A stretch of DNA of 64,000 nucleotides from Saprospiraceae bacterium (GTDB taxonomy: Bacteria > Bacteroidota > Bacteroidia > Chitinophagales > Saprospiraceae). Each line of letters begins with the position of its first letter. The stretch's first letter is position 1. Below, one piece after another: positions 1 to 9,590 of this stretch. The notes beneath the pieces are model-generated. The model saw only the letters and a list, made by a program, of their open reading frames with translations. It was not told the origin of the DNA and ran no database searches. The translations under genes and the position numbers were made by a program. The DNA lies in assembly GCA_020627785.1 (NCBI GenBank), contig JAHDGF010000017.1:19251-83250 (forward strand). The letters run 5' to 3'.

Positions 1-2686
1 CCATTCCTCGTGATTTATGATTACTCTTCCTTAGGCGTTGAGATGCCTTTCGTCCAATTCCATTGTCTTCAATGACACATTGAATTTTTTGATCACTGAG
101 ATATTTAAAATAAATATTTAATTCTCCTTTCTTGTCTTTTAAATTGAAAATGCCATGATTAATCGCGTTTTCTACAAAGGGTTGGATCACCATAGGTGGT
201 ACAGGATTATCTAATTCAATTTCTGGATCAATTGTAAGTGTATAATCAAATACTTCCTCAAAACGAATTTTCTCCAACCCAACATACAGTCGTAACAATT
301 CAGCTTCCTCCTTTAGTGTTATAAATTTAGACTTTGAAGACTCTAGTATTTTTCGCATCAGCATGGCAAAATCAGAAAGATAATTATCGGCCTTTTCGGT
401 CTCCTGCGTTTGAATGAAATATTGAATAGAGCCTAAAGCATTGAAGATGAAATGTGGGTTCATTTGTGAACGCAAGGCTGTCAATTCTAACTCTGCTATT
501 CGAGTATTAATTTTAGTTTTTTCCTTTTGCTTTTTTTCCATCTCCTTAAATCTCCATCGTCCCAATGCAGAACCAATAAGAGAAGTAAAAAGGATAATAA
601 AAATACCTTTACGCAAGTTTCTATTATCTCTACCAACTTCCAATTCGACTCTTAAAGAATTGTCGGAATTATTCTGATGAAATTGTATTGTATCAAGACC
701 AATTTCAAATTGATTGAGAGAATAAATATGATCATTTAAATCGTGAGGACCACTTTCTAATCCCGATACATTAATCCATCGATCAAAATCTGAAAACCGA
801 TGATGATAAAAGTCTGCAAATTTGAACTTTAGTTGCAGTGAATCAATGTTTGAATAAATCTGCAGAGTCGAGTCTTGTAAAAACACCTCAGTACGGCTTC
901 CATTTTGATATTGATAAACATGCTCCAAAGACATGACAAATGATTCTGAAGATGCCAATATGGTCTTGGGATCTATTCTTGATACTCCGTTCAAAGAGCC
1001 CCACCATAGATTCCCAGAGGCATCTTTCGTCACTGCTTTTGAATTAAATTCTCTATTGGGCAAGCCTTCATAATCAAAAATTTTCTTTATGATAGACAAA
1101 CTTTTATCTAAAGTATTTATACCATTAAATGTACTTACCCAAATATTATCTTCGTCATCAGTTACCAAGCCAACAATTAGATCATCTGATAACCCATCCT
1201 TTTCAGAAATCACCTTTACAACTTCCTTTTTTTGCTGGTCGATTACATAGATTCCACCACCATAAGACCCCGCAAGAACATAGTCATCATAAAAGAGCTG
1301 GGTAATAATAAAAGGAAATTTTAGCACTTTTGATTTCTGATTAGCGCTCTTGGTTAGCTGATCAATTAAAGTGAATTCTTGATCATAAATAAATATTCCA
1401 TGATCTGTCCCTATCCAATATTCCTCAGATTTCGGATTATAATCAATGGTGCGAATTTTTGGAATCCCCTTGACAAGCACCTCTGTTTGATGTTCGACCT
1501 TATCAAATTCTAAAAGAATCCCAGAACGCTCGGTGTCATCGTATCTATGGTTTCTATAATCATGTCCGCCAATTAATAACTCATTTTTTGATGCATTAAA
1601 AATATCAGAAATGGCACACGGTATCTTATGTATCAATAAACTTTCTTCCATTGGATCAAAGTCCAATAATTCATAATCCGCATTTGTCTGAGAAGAATAG
1701 GAATACATTTGATTATTTAAAGGATCTGCAATCAATTTCCTATTTTGATGAAAGTGTTCCGGTATGTGTTGAAATTTTTGAGTCACTTGACCTGAGCCAT
1801 CGACCATAAATAAGCCATAACTTTCATTGACGAAATAGACCTCATCCTTAAAGCTTGCTACCCCAGTTATTATATTACCAAAATCACTTTTCCTTACATT
1901 TTCTTTGACTTCGTAATTCTTTATCCCAGCTTTCGCAAAAGTTATAATATAGATACCATTGAAAGTTGCAAGCATCCACTTACCATTCACTTTATCTACA
2001 TAAACATCGAGAATGTTATTATTATACTTTAGTATAAATGAAAAATCCTGAACGACTCCATCAACACCATAAACTAGAATCTTTTCTATGGTTTTATAAT
2101 TATCACCATAAAGGGCAATAAGATTTCCTTCGACGTCTTGTGTTAAAATGTGGCAGTCAAGATTGGGTGCCTCCTCTTTATGAAGATTTACTGTTTGATT
2201 GGCCTGAAGATTCCAATAGCTTCCTTCGCCGGCAAGTATTTCTCCATTAATGGTCCTAAAACCACTTTTTTCATCAATCGTGATTTCGTGACTTAAGGTT
2301 CTAAATTTAAGACTTGCTTGATCTTCAACTTCAACAACTTTGTCTTTTGTAATTTTAAAGAATCGATGATCAGACTTAAAGTAAATGTTTTCATTTTTAT
2401 CCACATTTAAAATCTCAACATCCATTAGATCTTGAATGTTATTTGCTTCTAATTTAAAAGTATGAAAAGCAACTCCGTCATATCTCTGAATACCATCTTC
2501 AAAAAATAGGTAAAAGAACCCATTCTGATCTCGGACAACTTTATGCACAACTCTAGCTAATAGCCCATCTTCAATTTCTAAATTTCTAACATCTGAAATA
2601 TGCTGAGAAGTAGCAGGAAGCGACGAAAATAAAAGGAGAACAACATAAATACACTTACCAGTATTTTCAAGCAATGTTAAGTTCAT
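1..2686 (-). CDS. LytS-type sensor histidine kinase with two-component-regulator propeller, partial (3' end off the left edge)
   Basis: The frame is open from an ATG at 2686 to the window edge (about 895 codons) with no stop, so the C-terminus is missing. It starts with a signal peptide (about residues 1-27) followed by a long beta-rich region of the kind that forms ligand-sensing propellers in Bacteroidota hybrid sensors. One membrane helix (around residues 695-715, ending GSALGRW) leads into a His_kinase (LytS-like) module: QMNPHFIFNAL with phospho-acceptor His745, then the ATP-binding IEDNGIGRKAS near residue 872. It would autophosphorylate in response to a periplasmic signal. The partner is usually a LytTR response regulator; none is in view, but it may lie just beyond position 1. 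Transcription diverges from the TPR kinase at 3047. The signal sensed is unknown. Confidence 0.9.
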   Translation of the reverse strand, partial: MNLTLLENTGKCIYVVLLLFSSLPATSQHISDVRNLEIEDGLLARVVHKVVRDQNGFFYLFFEDGIQRYDGVAFHTFKLEANNIQDLMDVEILNVDKNENIYFKSDHRFFKITKDKVVEVEDQASLKFRTLSHEITIDEKSGFRTINGEILAGEGSYWNLQANQTVNLHKEEAPNLDCHILTQDVEGNLIALYGDNYKTIEKILVYGVDGVVQDFSFILKYNNNILDVYVDKVNGKWMLATFNGIYIITFAKAGIKNYEVKENVRKSDFGNIITGVASFKDEVYFVNESYGLFMVDGSGQVTQKFQHIPEHFHQNRKLIADPLNNQMYSYSSQTNADYELLDFDPMEESLLIHKIPCAISDIFNASKNELLIGGHDYRNHRYDDTERSGILLEFDKVEHQTEVLVKGIPKIRTIDYNPKSEEYWIGTDHGIFIYDQEFTLIDQLTKSANQKSKVLKFPFIITQLFYDDYVLAGSYGGGIYVIDQQKKEVVKVISEKDGLSDDLIVGLVTDDEDNIWVSTFNGINTLDKSLSIIKKIFDYEGLPNREFNSKAVTKDASGNLWWGSLNGVSRIDPKTILASSESFVMSLEHVYQYQNGSRTEVFLQDSTLQIYSNIDSLQLKFKFADFYHHRFSDFDRWINVSGLESGPHDLNDHIYSLNQFEIGLDTIQFHQNNSDNSLRVELEVGRDNRNLRKGIFIILFTSLIGSALGRWRFKEMEKKQKEKTKINTRIAELELTALRSQMNPHFIFNALGSIQYFIQTQETEKADNYLSDFAMLMRKILESSKSKFITLKEEAELLRLYVGLEKIRFEEVFDYTLTIDPEIELDNPVPPMVIQPFVENAINHGIFNLKDKKGELNIYFKYLSDQKIQCVIEDNGIGRKASQRLRKSNHKSRGM

Positions 2687-3046
2687 GCGCTGATTATCTT
2701 CTGTCTTTAACGATCTTAATGAAATTCATGCCAAACTAAGGAGTAAATAATGTGGATTCCTATAAAATCAAGTCTCTTAGTTAAACTACCATATTTTCAT
2801 TGACTAATGATGACGTGTCCGACCATCGGCAAGTTTCATTGGAGTTTCGGTAAAACATCCTCAGAAAAAGTTGAGAAATACTACTTCAATAAAGGCAACA
2901 AATGCCAATTAGAAGCATTTGATTACATTTTTTGCTCTTAATCAAAAATTTTCCGCCGATTTGAGCATTTCTTGCTAAAATGCACGAAATTTGTAGGACC
3001 TACCTTATTCAAATACCCATTTTATTAATGAAACAATTTATCCCTA
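2687..3046. promoter_or_regulatory. 360-bp divergent intergenic region between two kinase genes
   Basis: This region separates two divergently transcribed sensor kinase genes and must hold both promoters. No exact TAnnTTTG element is present near either start. A one-mismatch form (TTAGTTTG on the minus strand) lies about 45 nt upstream of 2686. On the plus strand a GAAATTTG with an upstream TTTG at promoter-like spacing lies near 2960-2995. No RNA gene or strong hairpin was seen. Confidence 0.4.
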
Positions 3047-5035
3047 ATGAAATTAGGCATATATTATATAGCCTTTTTTATTTTGTTTGTCACTGTTTTT
3101 GCAAAAGCAGAGCATGAGATATTAGATAAGAGCTTTGATGAAATCACATCTGAAGCGTTAAAATTTAAAGCCTATTCGGATACGCTCTATAAATATATTT
3201 ACAGGGATGTTGATATAGCAGAATCTTGCGTACTTGCAGCAGACCAAATTCTTCAAAGTGATACGCCTTTACCAGACTCCACAATTCTAAATTATAAATA
3301 CTCTAGGATATTTCATGAACTCAACATGAGAGAAAACTTGAAAGCCTATGAAACAATCATAGAATGTGAAACAGAATTAGATTTTGAAAACATCCCATTT
3401 GAATTAACGGCTAAATTTAATTATATAAAAGCCTTCACGCTGATGATTTTTGATGATCTGGAGGCTGCACAAAAAGCCTATCTCGAAAATATAAAATTGG
3501 GTAAAGAATTAAACGATAAAAATATAGTATTAATTAATCTTTATTCCTTAGGACAACTTTACAGTGATGAGAATGATTTTGAAGAAGCCATTAATTGTTT
3601 CACAGAAATAATTGAAAACGAAAAACCAAACATTATAAGCTCTGCAACGATTGCTCAAACTTATAGTGAGCTAGGTGAAACTTATACCAAGCTGGAAGAA
3701 AACGAAAAAGCGCTAAAATATTTTGACTTGGCCTTAGAGATCGCAGAAAAAGAAAAATTGGATGTATTAAAATCAGATTTTTTAATGCTTAAAGGGAAAA
3801 TATATTTAACTCAAGGAAAAATTAAAGAGGCAGAAAAGATTTACGCTACCTTAAATAAAATGCATTCGGGGGCTTATGACCAAAACAACATTGTAAATAC
3901 CCAACAATTTCTCTGCTTACTTTACATGAAAAAGAAAATGTACAAAGACGCCCTATTTACTTTGGACACAATAATGAAACAAACTCACCCAGATGATGTC
4001 GACTTACAAATCACGAATAATTTAAACGCCATAGAAATTCATGAGGAGTTAGGAAACTATAAAAAGGCTCTTGAATATAGCTCAGCAAATGCTAAACTTG
4101 AAGAACAAAAAGCTGCAGATATAAAGCGACAAAAAACTGAATTTTTAAAAGTAAAATACAAATCCGAAGAACGGGAAAGAGAAAATGAAATATTAAGTTT
4201 CAAAATCAGAGAAGGAAAAATAAAAGAAAAATTTCTTTTTGTAGTATCAGCTGCATCTTGCCTCCTATTATTTATACTCTTTATTGCTTTCAACCAAAAA
4301 GCTAGATACAATAAAAAATTAAAAGAGGAAGTTGCTAAAAGAACTGAGAAACTAAACCTTTCAAATACCGAATTAAAAGAATTCAATAAAATCCTTTCGC
4401 ATGATTTAAAAGAACCAGTGAGAAGTATTGTAGGATTCAGTCAACTGGCCAGTAAAACTTCTGACCCAAAAAAAATAAAGGATCAATTAAGCTTCATCAC
4501 AAAAAGTGCGCTTCAACTAAATGACCTTATTGACAATTCTATTAGGTATAGGTATCTAGATTATTTAAATACAAATTGTACTGGCCCGAGTGATCTTTCT
4601 AAAATCATCGATAAAGTAATACTAGAGGGCGAAAAAAAATATACTGACAAAGAGATTTTAGTGAATAAAGAGAATCTGGTCACTTTAAGCTTAAACCCAA
4701 ACTTAATCGGAAATCTGTTTAAATCAATCATTGATAATTCCATTAAATTTAATTCCAATAAAAAAATTATCCTTGACGTTTCTTACAAAAATATAAACCA
4801 AACACATAATATCGAAATTAGTGACAACGGCATCGGCATTCCAAAGGAATATCACGAAGAAGTATTTAATAGATTTGCAAGATTAAATAACAGAGAAAAG
4901 TATCCTGGATCAGGTTTAGGATTAAGTATTGCAAAAAAATTAGTAGAAAAAATAAACGGAACTATATCTATTGCAGATTCTAATATAAAAAAAGGAACAA
5001 CAGTGCTCATTGAAATTCCAATTAATCCTTCTTAA
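3047..5035 (+). CDS. TPR-repeat sensor histidine kinase
   Basis: The protein has 662 residues. A signal peptide (about 1-21) is followed by tetratricopeptide-like helical repeats (about 45-365), a charged coiled coil, a membrane helix (about 397-416), a second coiled coil, a HisKA dimerisation helix with the H-box LSHDLKEPVRS (His452), and an HATPase_c domain with N-box (IIDNSIKFN), G1 (DNGIGI) and G2 (GSGLGLS). The TPRs therefore sit in the periplasm and the catalytic core in the cytoplasm, an arrangement common in Bacteroidota. No receiver domain or response regulator is adjacent, so its target is unknown. The gene diverges from the LytS-like kinase at 2686 and converges with the lipoprotein gene ending at 5125. 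Confidence 0.92.
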   Translation: MKLGIYYIAFFILFVTVFAKAEHEILDKSFDEITSEALKFKAYSDTLYKYIYRDVDIAESCVLAADQILQSDTPLPDSTILNYKYSRIFHELNMRENLKAYETIIECETELDFENIPFELTAKFNYIKAFTLMIFDDLEAAQKAYLENIKLGKELNDKNIVLINLYSLGQLYSDENDFEEAINCFTEIIENEKPNIISSATIAQTYSELGETYTKLEENEKALKYFDLALEIAEKEKLDVLKSDFLMLKGKIYLTQGKIKEAEKIYATLNKMHSGAYDQNNIVNTQQFLCLLYMKKKMYKDALFTLDTIMKQTHPDDVDLQITNNLNAIEIHEELGNYKKALEYSSANAKLEEQKAADIKRQKTEFLKVKYKSEERERENEILSFKIREGKIKEKFLFVVSAASCLLLFILFIAFNQKARYNKKLKEEVAKRTEKLNLSNTELKEFNKILSHDLKEPVRSIVGFSQLASKTSDPKKIKDQLSFITKSALQLNDLIDNSIRYRYLDYLNTNCTGPSDLSKIIDKVILEGEKKYTDKEILVNKENLVTLSLNPNLIGNLFKSIIDNSIKFNSNKKIILDVSYKNINQTHNIEISDNGIGIPKEYHEEVFNRFARLNNREKYPGSGLGLSIAKKLVEKINGTISIADSNIKKGTTVLIEIPINPS

Positions 5036-5054
5036 CAATCTACAAAACATCAAG

Positions 5055-5085
5055 TAAAAAAAGGATGAACTATAAAAGTCCATCC
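5055..5085 (-). terminator. Rho-independent terminator for the lipoprotein gene at 5125
   Basis: A hairpin with arms GGATGAACT (5063-5071) and AGTCCATCC (5077-5085), one mismatch, is followed on the minus strand by a run of eight T (5055-5062). It lies about 40 bp past the minus-strand stop. The hairpin may also slow transcription from the convergent kinase gene. Confidence 0.75.
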
Positions 5086-5124
5086 CTCTTGGATTACATT
5101 ATGTTTTTTAGAATTATTACTTCG

Positions 5125-5883
5125 TTAAAAACCACAAATCTCCCTCCATCCATCACTCTGATCACCATCTCCATTTGGATCATTTGATATGAAAACAATT
5201 ATTCTACAACTCTCTATAATTTCCCCATTGGCCCAATAGTATAATGAATCTTGAATGTTTGCTTGATTCTGGAGAGTTATGGTTTCACAATCATATATCT
5301 TCAAAGTATCATTAACATCAATACCACTATAGGAAATGTCAACACCTATATGATCACATAAATTAGATACACCTGTCAAATCTGCATAATGTCTAGAGTT
5401 AACCTCTAAAGATCCATCAGGACCCAAGGCATATTCAAACTTTTGACAGAAAAAAGATACACAACTTTCTCCATCAACGGTCACTTCAAATTGATGGGTT
5501 ACTTCACTCCCACATGGATCCATGGCTGTCATCGTAATTATTACATCAGGATCTAAGGCACAGAATTCAACATCAAAATAAACATTGCCATCAGCATCTA
5601 TGTCCGATTGACTCACTAGACCTGGTGCATCAATGGTTGTTGTTAATTCTCCTTCTATGGGACAATTATTTGTGATGTTATAATGTAAGGTCACCACCTT
5701 ACTACATGTATTATTTTCACCTAAAAGATCGATGGTCATATCATCCGGGCTTACATTCACGACAAGTGGTGATGATATCATTTCTTCTTGCTCAATAGGT
5801 TCTGTATCGATGCAAGCTGAGAAAGAAAATATCATCAGCATCGCTAGCAATGAATTGAAAAGAGAAAAGGTAATGGTTTTCAT
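5125..5883 (-). CDS. Lipoprotein of unknown function
   Basis: The protein has 252 residues. A signal peptide ends in the lipobox FSAC (Cys24), so it should be lipidated and probably reaches the outer membrane. Two beta-rich segments follow (about 40-135 and 140-250) with several cysteines and an Asp/Gly-rich C-terminus (DPNGDGDQSDGW) that could bind calcium. The first segment resembles HYR/PKD-like beta-sandwiches in composition, but I do not recognise the family. It is monocistronic, with its own terminator. A pair of 11-bp direct repeats spaced 21 bp apart lies 126 bp upstream of the start (6009-6040). Confidence 0.8.
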   Translation of the reverse strand: MKTITFSLFNSLLAMLMIFSFSACIDTEPIEQEEMISSPLVVNVSPDDMTIDLLGENNTCSKVVTLHYNITNNCPIEGELTTTIDAPGLVSQSDIDADGNVYFDVEFCALDPDVIITMTAMDPCGSEVTHQFEVTVDGESCVSFFCQKFEYALGPDGSLEVNSRHYADLTGVSNLCDHIGVDISYSGIDVNDTLKIYDCETITLQNQANIQDSLYYWANGEIIESCRIIVFISNDPNGDGDQSDGWREICGF

Positions 5884-6008
5884 TTTTGATTAAATTTTGA
5901 TTAACTATGAATTAAGGTCAACTCCCCTTGGACCTTGAGCAACAATATTTCATATTGCTCACTTAGTTATTCAACAATTTAATGGTTCTGTTGCAGTGGA
6001 ATGATGAG

Positions 6009-6040
6009 ATTGAGTGAAGGAGTGGTTTCATTGAGTGAAG
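6009..6040. promoter_or_regulatory. Pair of 11-bp direct repeats spaced 21 bp (possible regulator site)
   Basis: ATTGAGTGAAG occurs exactly at 6009-6019 and again at 6030-6040, two helical turns apart, inside the 238-bp gap between minus-strand genes and upstream of the lipoprotein gene starting at 5883. LytTR-family regulators bind paired direct repeats with a 21-bp period, and a LytS-type kinase lies nearby. The link is inference only. Confidence 0.4.
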
Positions 6041-6121
6041 TAAACCAATTCAATTGTGAAATTGAAACTAAACTTTAGATTCAACTCATCAGGGTGTTAT
6101 TTTGCATAAAATATTTATCAC

Positions 6122-6445
6122 TTACTCTTTAACTCTGATGTTGATTTTATAGTTTTTCGCTTTCGCAAATTCAGATTCTACATTTTGGATGACATCCATA
6201 CTGATGGTTTTATCAACCAAAATTAAAACATCTATTGTTCCTTGATTTTCCTGGGGAATTTTTTCCTTGTGAGCTTGTAAAACTATTGCCAAATCATTTA
6301 ATTCTATTCGCTCACCTTCCCAATAAACTTCTGATTGACTTTGTATTTCAATGATAGGATTTAACAAATCTGAACTTTGATTTTTACAAGAAAAGACAAA
6401 GATGACAAGCAAGAATAGGATTGAAAATTGTCTGAATGGGTTCAT
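6122..6445 (-). CDS. Small lipoprotein with an ExbD/TolR-like domain
   Basis: The protein has 107 residues. A signal peptide ends in VFSC, making Cys20 the lipidation site. The rest (about 30-107) has the order seen in the periplasmic half of ExbD/TolR: a short strand with a Gly-Glu turn and 'IELNDLAIVL' helix start, a strand VLILVDKTISM, a helix NVESEFAKAK, and a final strand YKINIRV. ExbD and TolR normally have an N-terminal membrane helix; here a lipid anchor replaces it. The gene lies 27 bp downstream of the secreted protein at 6473 in the same direction, probably co-transcribed. Fold assignment is by pattern only. Confidence 0.65.
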   Translation of the reverse strand: MNPFRQFSILFLLVIFVFSCKNQSSDLLNPIIEIQSQSEVYWEGERIELNDLAIVLQAHKEKIPQENQGTIDVLILVDKTISMDVIQNVESEFAKAKNYKINIRVKE

Positions 6446-6472
6446 AAAATAACTTTAGCTATATATTATCCT

Positions 6473-7558
6473 TTAACGACAATCCTCATCTAAAAGAATA
6501 ACATTATCAATTAATAAATTTCCATTGTAAAATACTCCTCTAACAGCATCAGAATGATCACATTCAAGAATTAAATAATCGAAATCATCTATTGCCTCAA
6601 AAGAAAAACTAAGGGTTACCCAGTCTTCACTAATAATAGGTTCACTTTCATAAACTGTATAGGTTGCCTTTGCTTTCCTTTTTTTTAAATTCACCCGTAG
6701 AATTACTGGTTTTTTAAAACTTTGAGTACTAAAGTCAAGGTCCTTTCTCCTTGTCGCAGACTCTAAAGAATACGAGTGGGAAACATCAATACTTATATTA
6801 AAACAAGATTTTTTAGATAGAGGCTTTAATAATTTAGTACCCACAGATTCAACAGCGCCATTTTCTCTTGCTACAAGACCTAAATAAGTAATTCCATCAG
6901 AAGGCAAATGAGCGCATTTAAAATAATTTGTATAGCCAGAATGAACATCGTATGGCGATTCGCCCTTAAACTTTTTAGAACCCAAATCTTCCCACCCAGA
7001 GCATGTATTTGGATCATATCCAATTTCCTCAAGGCCACCTATCGTTGACTTACGTCGACCCATCTTTGGAACATTTTCAAAGGAAGGATTCAACAAATAA
7101 TTATAGGACTTTGGCTTCGTTTGCTTAAACTCAATCAACTCATAAGAATAAGTTGTGTCCGCAGGAATCAAAAATTTTATAAATTCAAAGTCCTTTCCCT
7201 TTTGCCTATAAATAACTTCATGTTCACTTTCATGGATTTTATTATTTCCGCCGCTTTCGACAAGCTCGGATACAATTCCCATAAGGACACGAGATCTTTC
7301 TTCATTCCGTCCAAAGTCTTTTTCTTGAAAATATAAAATTGATTCAAAACCAGCTATTTTAGAAAGACCTTTCGATGTCCGCACTTCAATTTCATCTGGG
7401 TGGTTTAATATCGTGGCATTTAACTTTAGATCAAGGTTTGTTTCATAAAATAACTCATGAGAAATTTCGGCCAAGGTTTGAGCATACATAAAATTAGAAC
7501 CACTGAGTATTACCCAGAGTAAAAATTGATAGCCGCATTGTCTTCTTAAAAACTTCAT
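6473..7558 (-). CDS. Secreted protein with a C-terminal jelly-roll-like module, unknown function
   Basis: I place the start at the ATG at 7558 because it gives a clean signal peptide (MKFLRRQCGYQF... ending YAQ, residue 27); an upstream in-frame start at 7633 would put 25 charged residues before it. The mature protein has 361 residues in total. The second half begins with NPSFE (about residue 160), a hallmark of carbohydrate-binding-like jelly-roll modules, and ends with a strand-rich region (FDYLILECDH...LLIDNVILLDEDC) typical of such folds. The first half is unrecognised. It probably forms an operon with the ExbD-like lipoprotein downstream. Confidence 0.75.
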   Translation of the reverse strand: MKFLRRQCGYQFLLWVILSGSNFMYAQTLAEISHELFYETNLDLKLNATILNHPDEIEVRTSKGLSKIAGFESILYFQEKDFGRNEERSRVLMGIVSELVESGGNNKIHESEHEVIYRQKGKDFEFIKFLIPADTTYSYELIEFKQTKPKSYNYLLNPSFENVPKMGRRKSTIGGLEEIGYDPNTCSGWEDLGSKKFKGESPYDVHSGYTNYFKCAHLPSDGITYLGLVARENGAVESVGTKLLKPLSKKSCFNISIDVSHSYSLESATRRKDLDFSTQSFKKPVILRVNLKKRKAKATYTVYESEPIISEDWVTLSFSFEAIDDFDYLILECDHSDAVRGVFYNGNLLIDNVILLDEDCR

Positions 7559-7634
7559 ATTTTCTAACGATATATGACTCATGAAGTATTCTAGAACATC
7601 TGTTCCAATCTTGAGAAAGGCTCTATTGTACACA

Positions 7635-7648
7635 AATGGCTAGCCATT
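7635..7648. repeat. 14-bp perfect palindrome at the end of the proline dehydrogenase gene
   Basis: AATGGCTAGCCATT reads the same on both strands and overlaps the stop of the proline dehydrogenase gene. It is followed on the minus strand by TTTGTG. It could be a weak terminator or a protein site; it is too short to decide. Confidence 0.35.
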
Positions 7649-8831
7649 ATTTCATCAACCCCCTACGCTTCATCTCCTTCACAACCAAACTTAACTCACG
7701 AGACATATCGCCTGTGACTGAACTGTTTTCCTTGGCACGACGGATGAGGTATGGCAGCACTTCTTTCACAGGACCATAGACAAGATATTTAGCAACGTTG
7801 TATCCGGCAGCGGCAAGATTGAAAGTGATGATATCACTCATGCCGTAAAGCTGGCAAAAATTTAAGTGCGGGTGTTTTTTATCTATGCCTAAGGTTTCAA
7901 TCAACTCGGCTTGATACAAATTAGACTTTGCATTATGAGAAGCACAGCAAGAAGCTATTTCTTCATAGTGGTCAACGCAATATTTAATGGCCGCATCATA
8001 GTCCCAGTCTGAATTTTCTTTACTAGTCTGAATTGGACTTTCTAATCCGTGCTCCTCTGCCCATCTCACTTCTTTATCCATGTACGCACCTCGGACCAGC
8101 TTAGCTCCAATCATATAATTACCTGCCTTCGCCTTCTCATGACTATCTTTCAGGAATTGCAATTTATCCTTTCGATACAACTGATACGTATTCCATACCA
8201 CTACTCTATCCTTGTTGTATTTTTCCATCATTTCATCCACCAGATTATCGATGGCAATCTGCATCCAACTTTCTTCCGCATCAACAAAAATGGAAACCCC
8301 TAAATCATGCGCTTTTTGACAGATATCATCCAAACGTTTGTAGAACTTCCACATATTCGTGGTCTCTGCTTCGTTGAGCTTGTCTCCATTGTTTAATTTC
8401 TCCAGTAATTCATTCTGAGCAAGACCGGTCAACTTAGTACTGATGGCTGGCACGGAGTTGTTAGAAGCTGCTAGCTGAATAGCTCGTAGGGTTTCTTCTT
8501 TAACATTGTCGAGGTCAGTTTCTGTAGTCTTTGACTCCGCTCCGTAATCTAGAATGGTGAGTGTATTATTCTGGTAAAGTTCATCAATGGTCTTCTGACT
8601 ATCTAATAAGGTTTCTCCAGCAACAAACTGTTCAAAAATTGTTTTCTTGATAGCATACTTAGAAAAAGGTAAATTAAACTTGACAGCTTTCAAACCCAAG
8701 GATGAAGAAAGTGCTACAAGACTTCTGTTATTCATCAACTGAAAGAGTCTTCTAGACTTTGCTAGTTGTTCATCGTTTTTGTGTGCGAATGCATTTTCAG
8801 TATTCTGAAAATCGAGCCCCGACTTTGCCAT
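7647..8831 (-). CDS. Proline dehydrogenase (FAD-dependent)
   Basis: The protein has 394 residues, the usual length of stand-alone bacterial proline dehydrogenases. It oxidises L-proline to pyrroline-5-carboxylate, passing electrons to FAD and then quinone. Family landmarks are KLVRGAYMDKE (beta-barrel strand with the flavin contact Arg), DAEESWMQ, and the C-terminal YGPVKEVLPYLIRRAKEN, whose two Arg bind the proline carboxylate. No P5C dehydrogenase domain is fused, so that step must be encoded elsewhere. Its ATG follows the AroE stop directly with no gap, so it is translated as the last gene of the operon running from 13134. Why amino-acid catabolism is in a biosynthetic operon is unclear. 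Confidence 0.95.
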   Translation of the reverse strand: MAKSGLDFQNTENAFAHKNDEQLAKSRRLFQLMNNRSLVALSSSLGLKAVKFNLPFSKYAIKKTIFEQFVAGETLLDSQKTIDELYQNNTLTILDYGAESKTTETDLDNVKEETLRAIQLAASNNSVPAISTKLTGLAQNELLEKLNNGDKLNEAETTNMWKFYKRLDDICQKAHDLGVSIFVDAEESWMQIAIDNLVDEMMEKYNKDRVVVWNTYQLYRKDKLQFLKDSHEKAKAGNYMIGAKLVRGAYMDKEVRWAEEHGLESPIQTSKENSDWDYDAAIKYCVDHYEEIASCCASHNAKSNLYQAELIETLGIDKKHPHLNFCQLYGMSDIITFNLAAAGYNVAKYLVYGPVKEVLPYLIRRAKENSSVTGDMSRELSLVVKEMKRRGLMK

Positions 8832-9590
8832 TTACCTTGATAGTTTGTGATTCCATATATCCCAAGAGCGTTCGGCTTGCAAAACAAGCATTTCATAGCC
8901 ATTCTTTATGGCTGCCCCTCTTTCTTGCCCTCGTTTCAAAAATAGTGTTTTTTCAGGATTGTACACAAGGTCATATAGAAAATGATTAGTACCCAATTGT
9001 TCATAAGGCAAGTTAGGCGCTTCTTCGACATCTGGGAAGGTGCCAAGCGGAGTTGTATTAACAATCAGTCTGCTTTCCTTCATCAATGGCCCTATTTCTG
9101 CATAAGCGACATCCCCTTTTCCAGATCTTGAAACAAGAATGGGTTGAATTTCTAATTTTTTCAAGGCAAACGAAATCGCCTTTGAGGCACCTCCTGTTCC
9201 AAGCACAAGAGCTTGATCAATCTCCTTTACCTGATTCCCCAAAAATCCAACCAAGGATTGAGAAAAACCCCAAACGTCTGTGTTGTACAAGGTTATCTTT
9301 CCATCCTCCTTCAAGATCGTATTTGCAGCTCCTATGGCACCAACCTCCTCACTGATCTGATCCGCGAAAGCAAAGAGCTCTTCTTTATATGGAATGGTTA
9401 CATTCAATCCAATAATCGCTTCGTCTTGGAGTAAATCATTCAAACCAGAAATATCATCTAATTCATAGGCTAGATACTCACAATTTTCAATCTTTTCTTT
9501 CGTAAATTTTTGCGCGAAATACTTTGGAGAAAAACTGTAATCTAAACGCTTGCCAATCAAGCCAAATTTTCTCAAACCTGAATTCTTCAT
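8832..9590 (-). CDS. aroE: Shikimate dehydrogenase
   Basis: The protein has 252 residues. It reduces 3-dehydroshikimate to shikimate with NADPH, the fourth step of aromatic amino-acid synthesis. The N-terminal substrate domain has the SFSP shikimate-binding motif (19-22), catalytic Lys69 in NVTIPYKE and Asp105 in YNTDVWGF. The Rossmann domain carries the Gly-rich loop LGTGGASKAISFAL and VNTTPLGTFP. Its ATG overlaps the stop of the upstream glycosylphosphotransferase by one base (TAATG), a sign of translational coupling. Length and residues are normal for AroE. Confidence 0.95.
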   Translation of the reverse strand: MKNSGLRKFGLIGKRLDYSFSPKYFAQKFTKEKIENCEYLAYELDDISGLNDLLQDEAIIGLNVTIPYKEELFAFADQISEEVGAIGAANTILKEDGKITLYNTDVWGFSQSLVGFLGNQVKEIDQALVLGTGGASKAISFALKKLEIQPILVSRSGKGDVAYAEIGPLMKESRLIVNTTPLGTFPDVEEAPNLPYEQLGTNHFLYDLVYNPEKTLFLKRGQERGAAIKNGYEMLVLQAERSWDIWNHKLSR

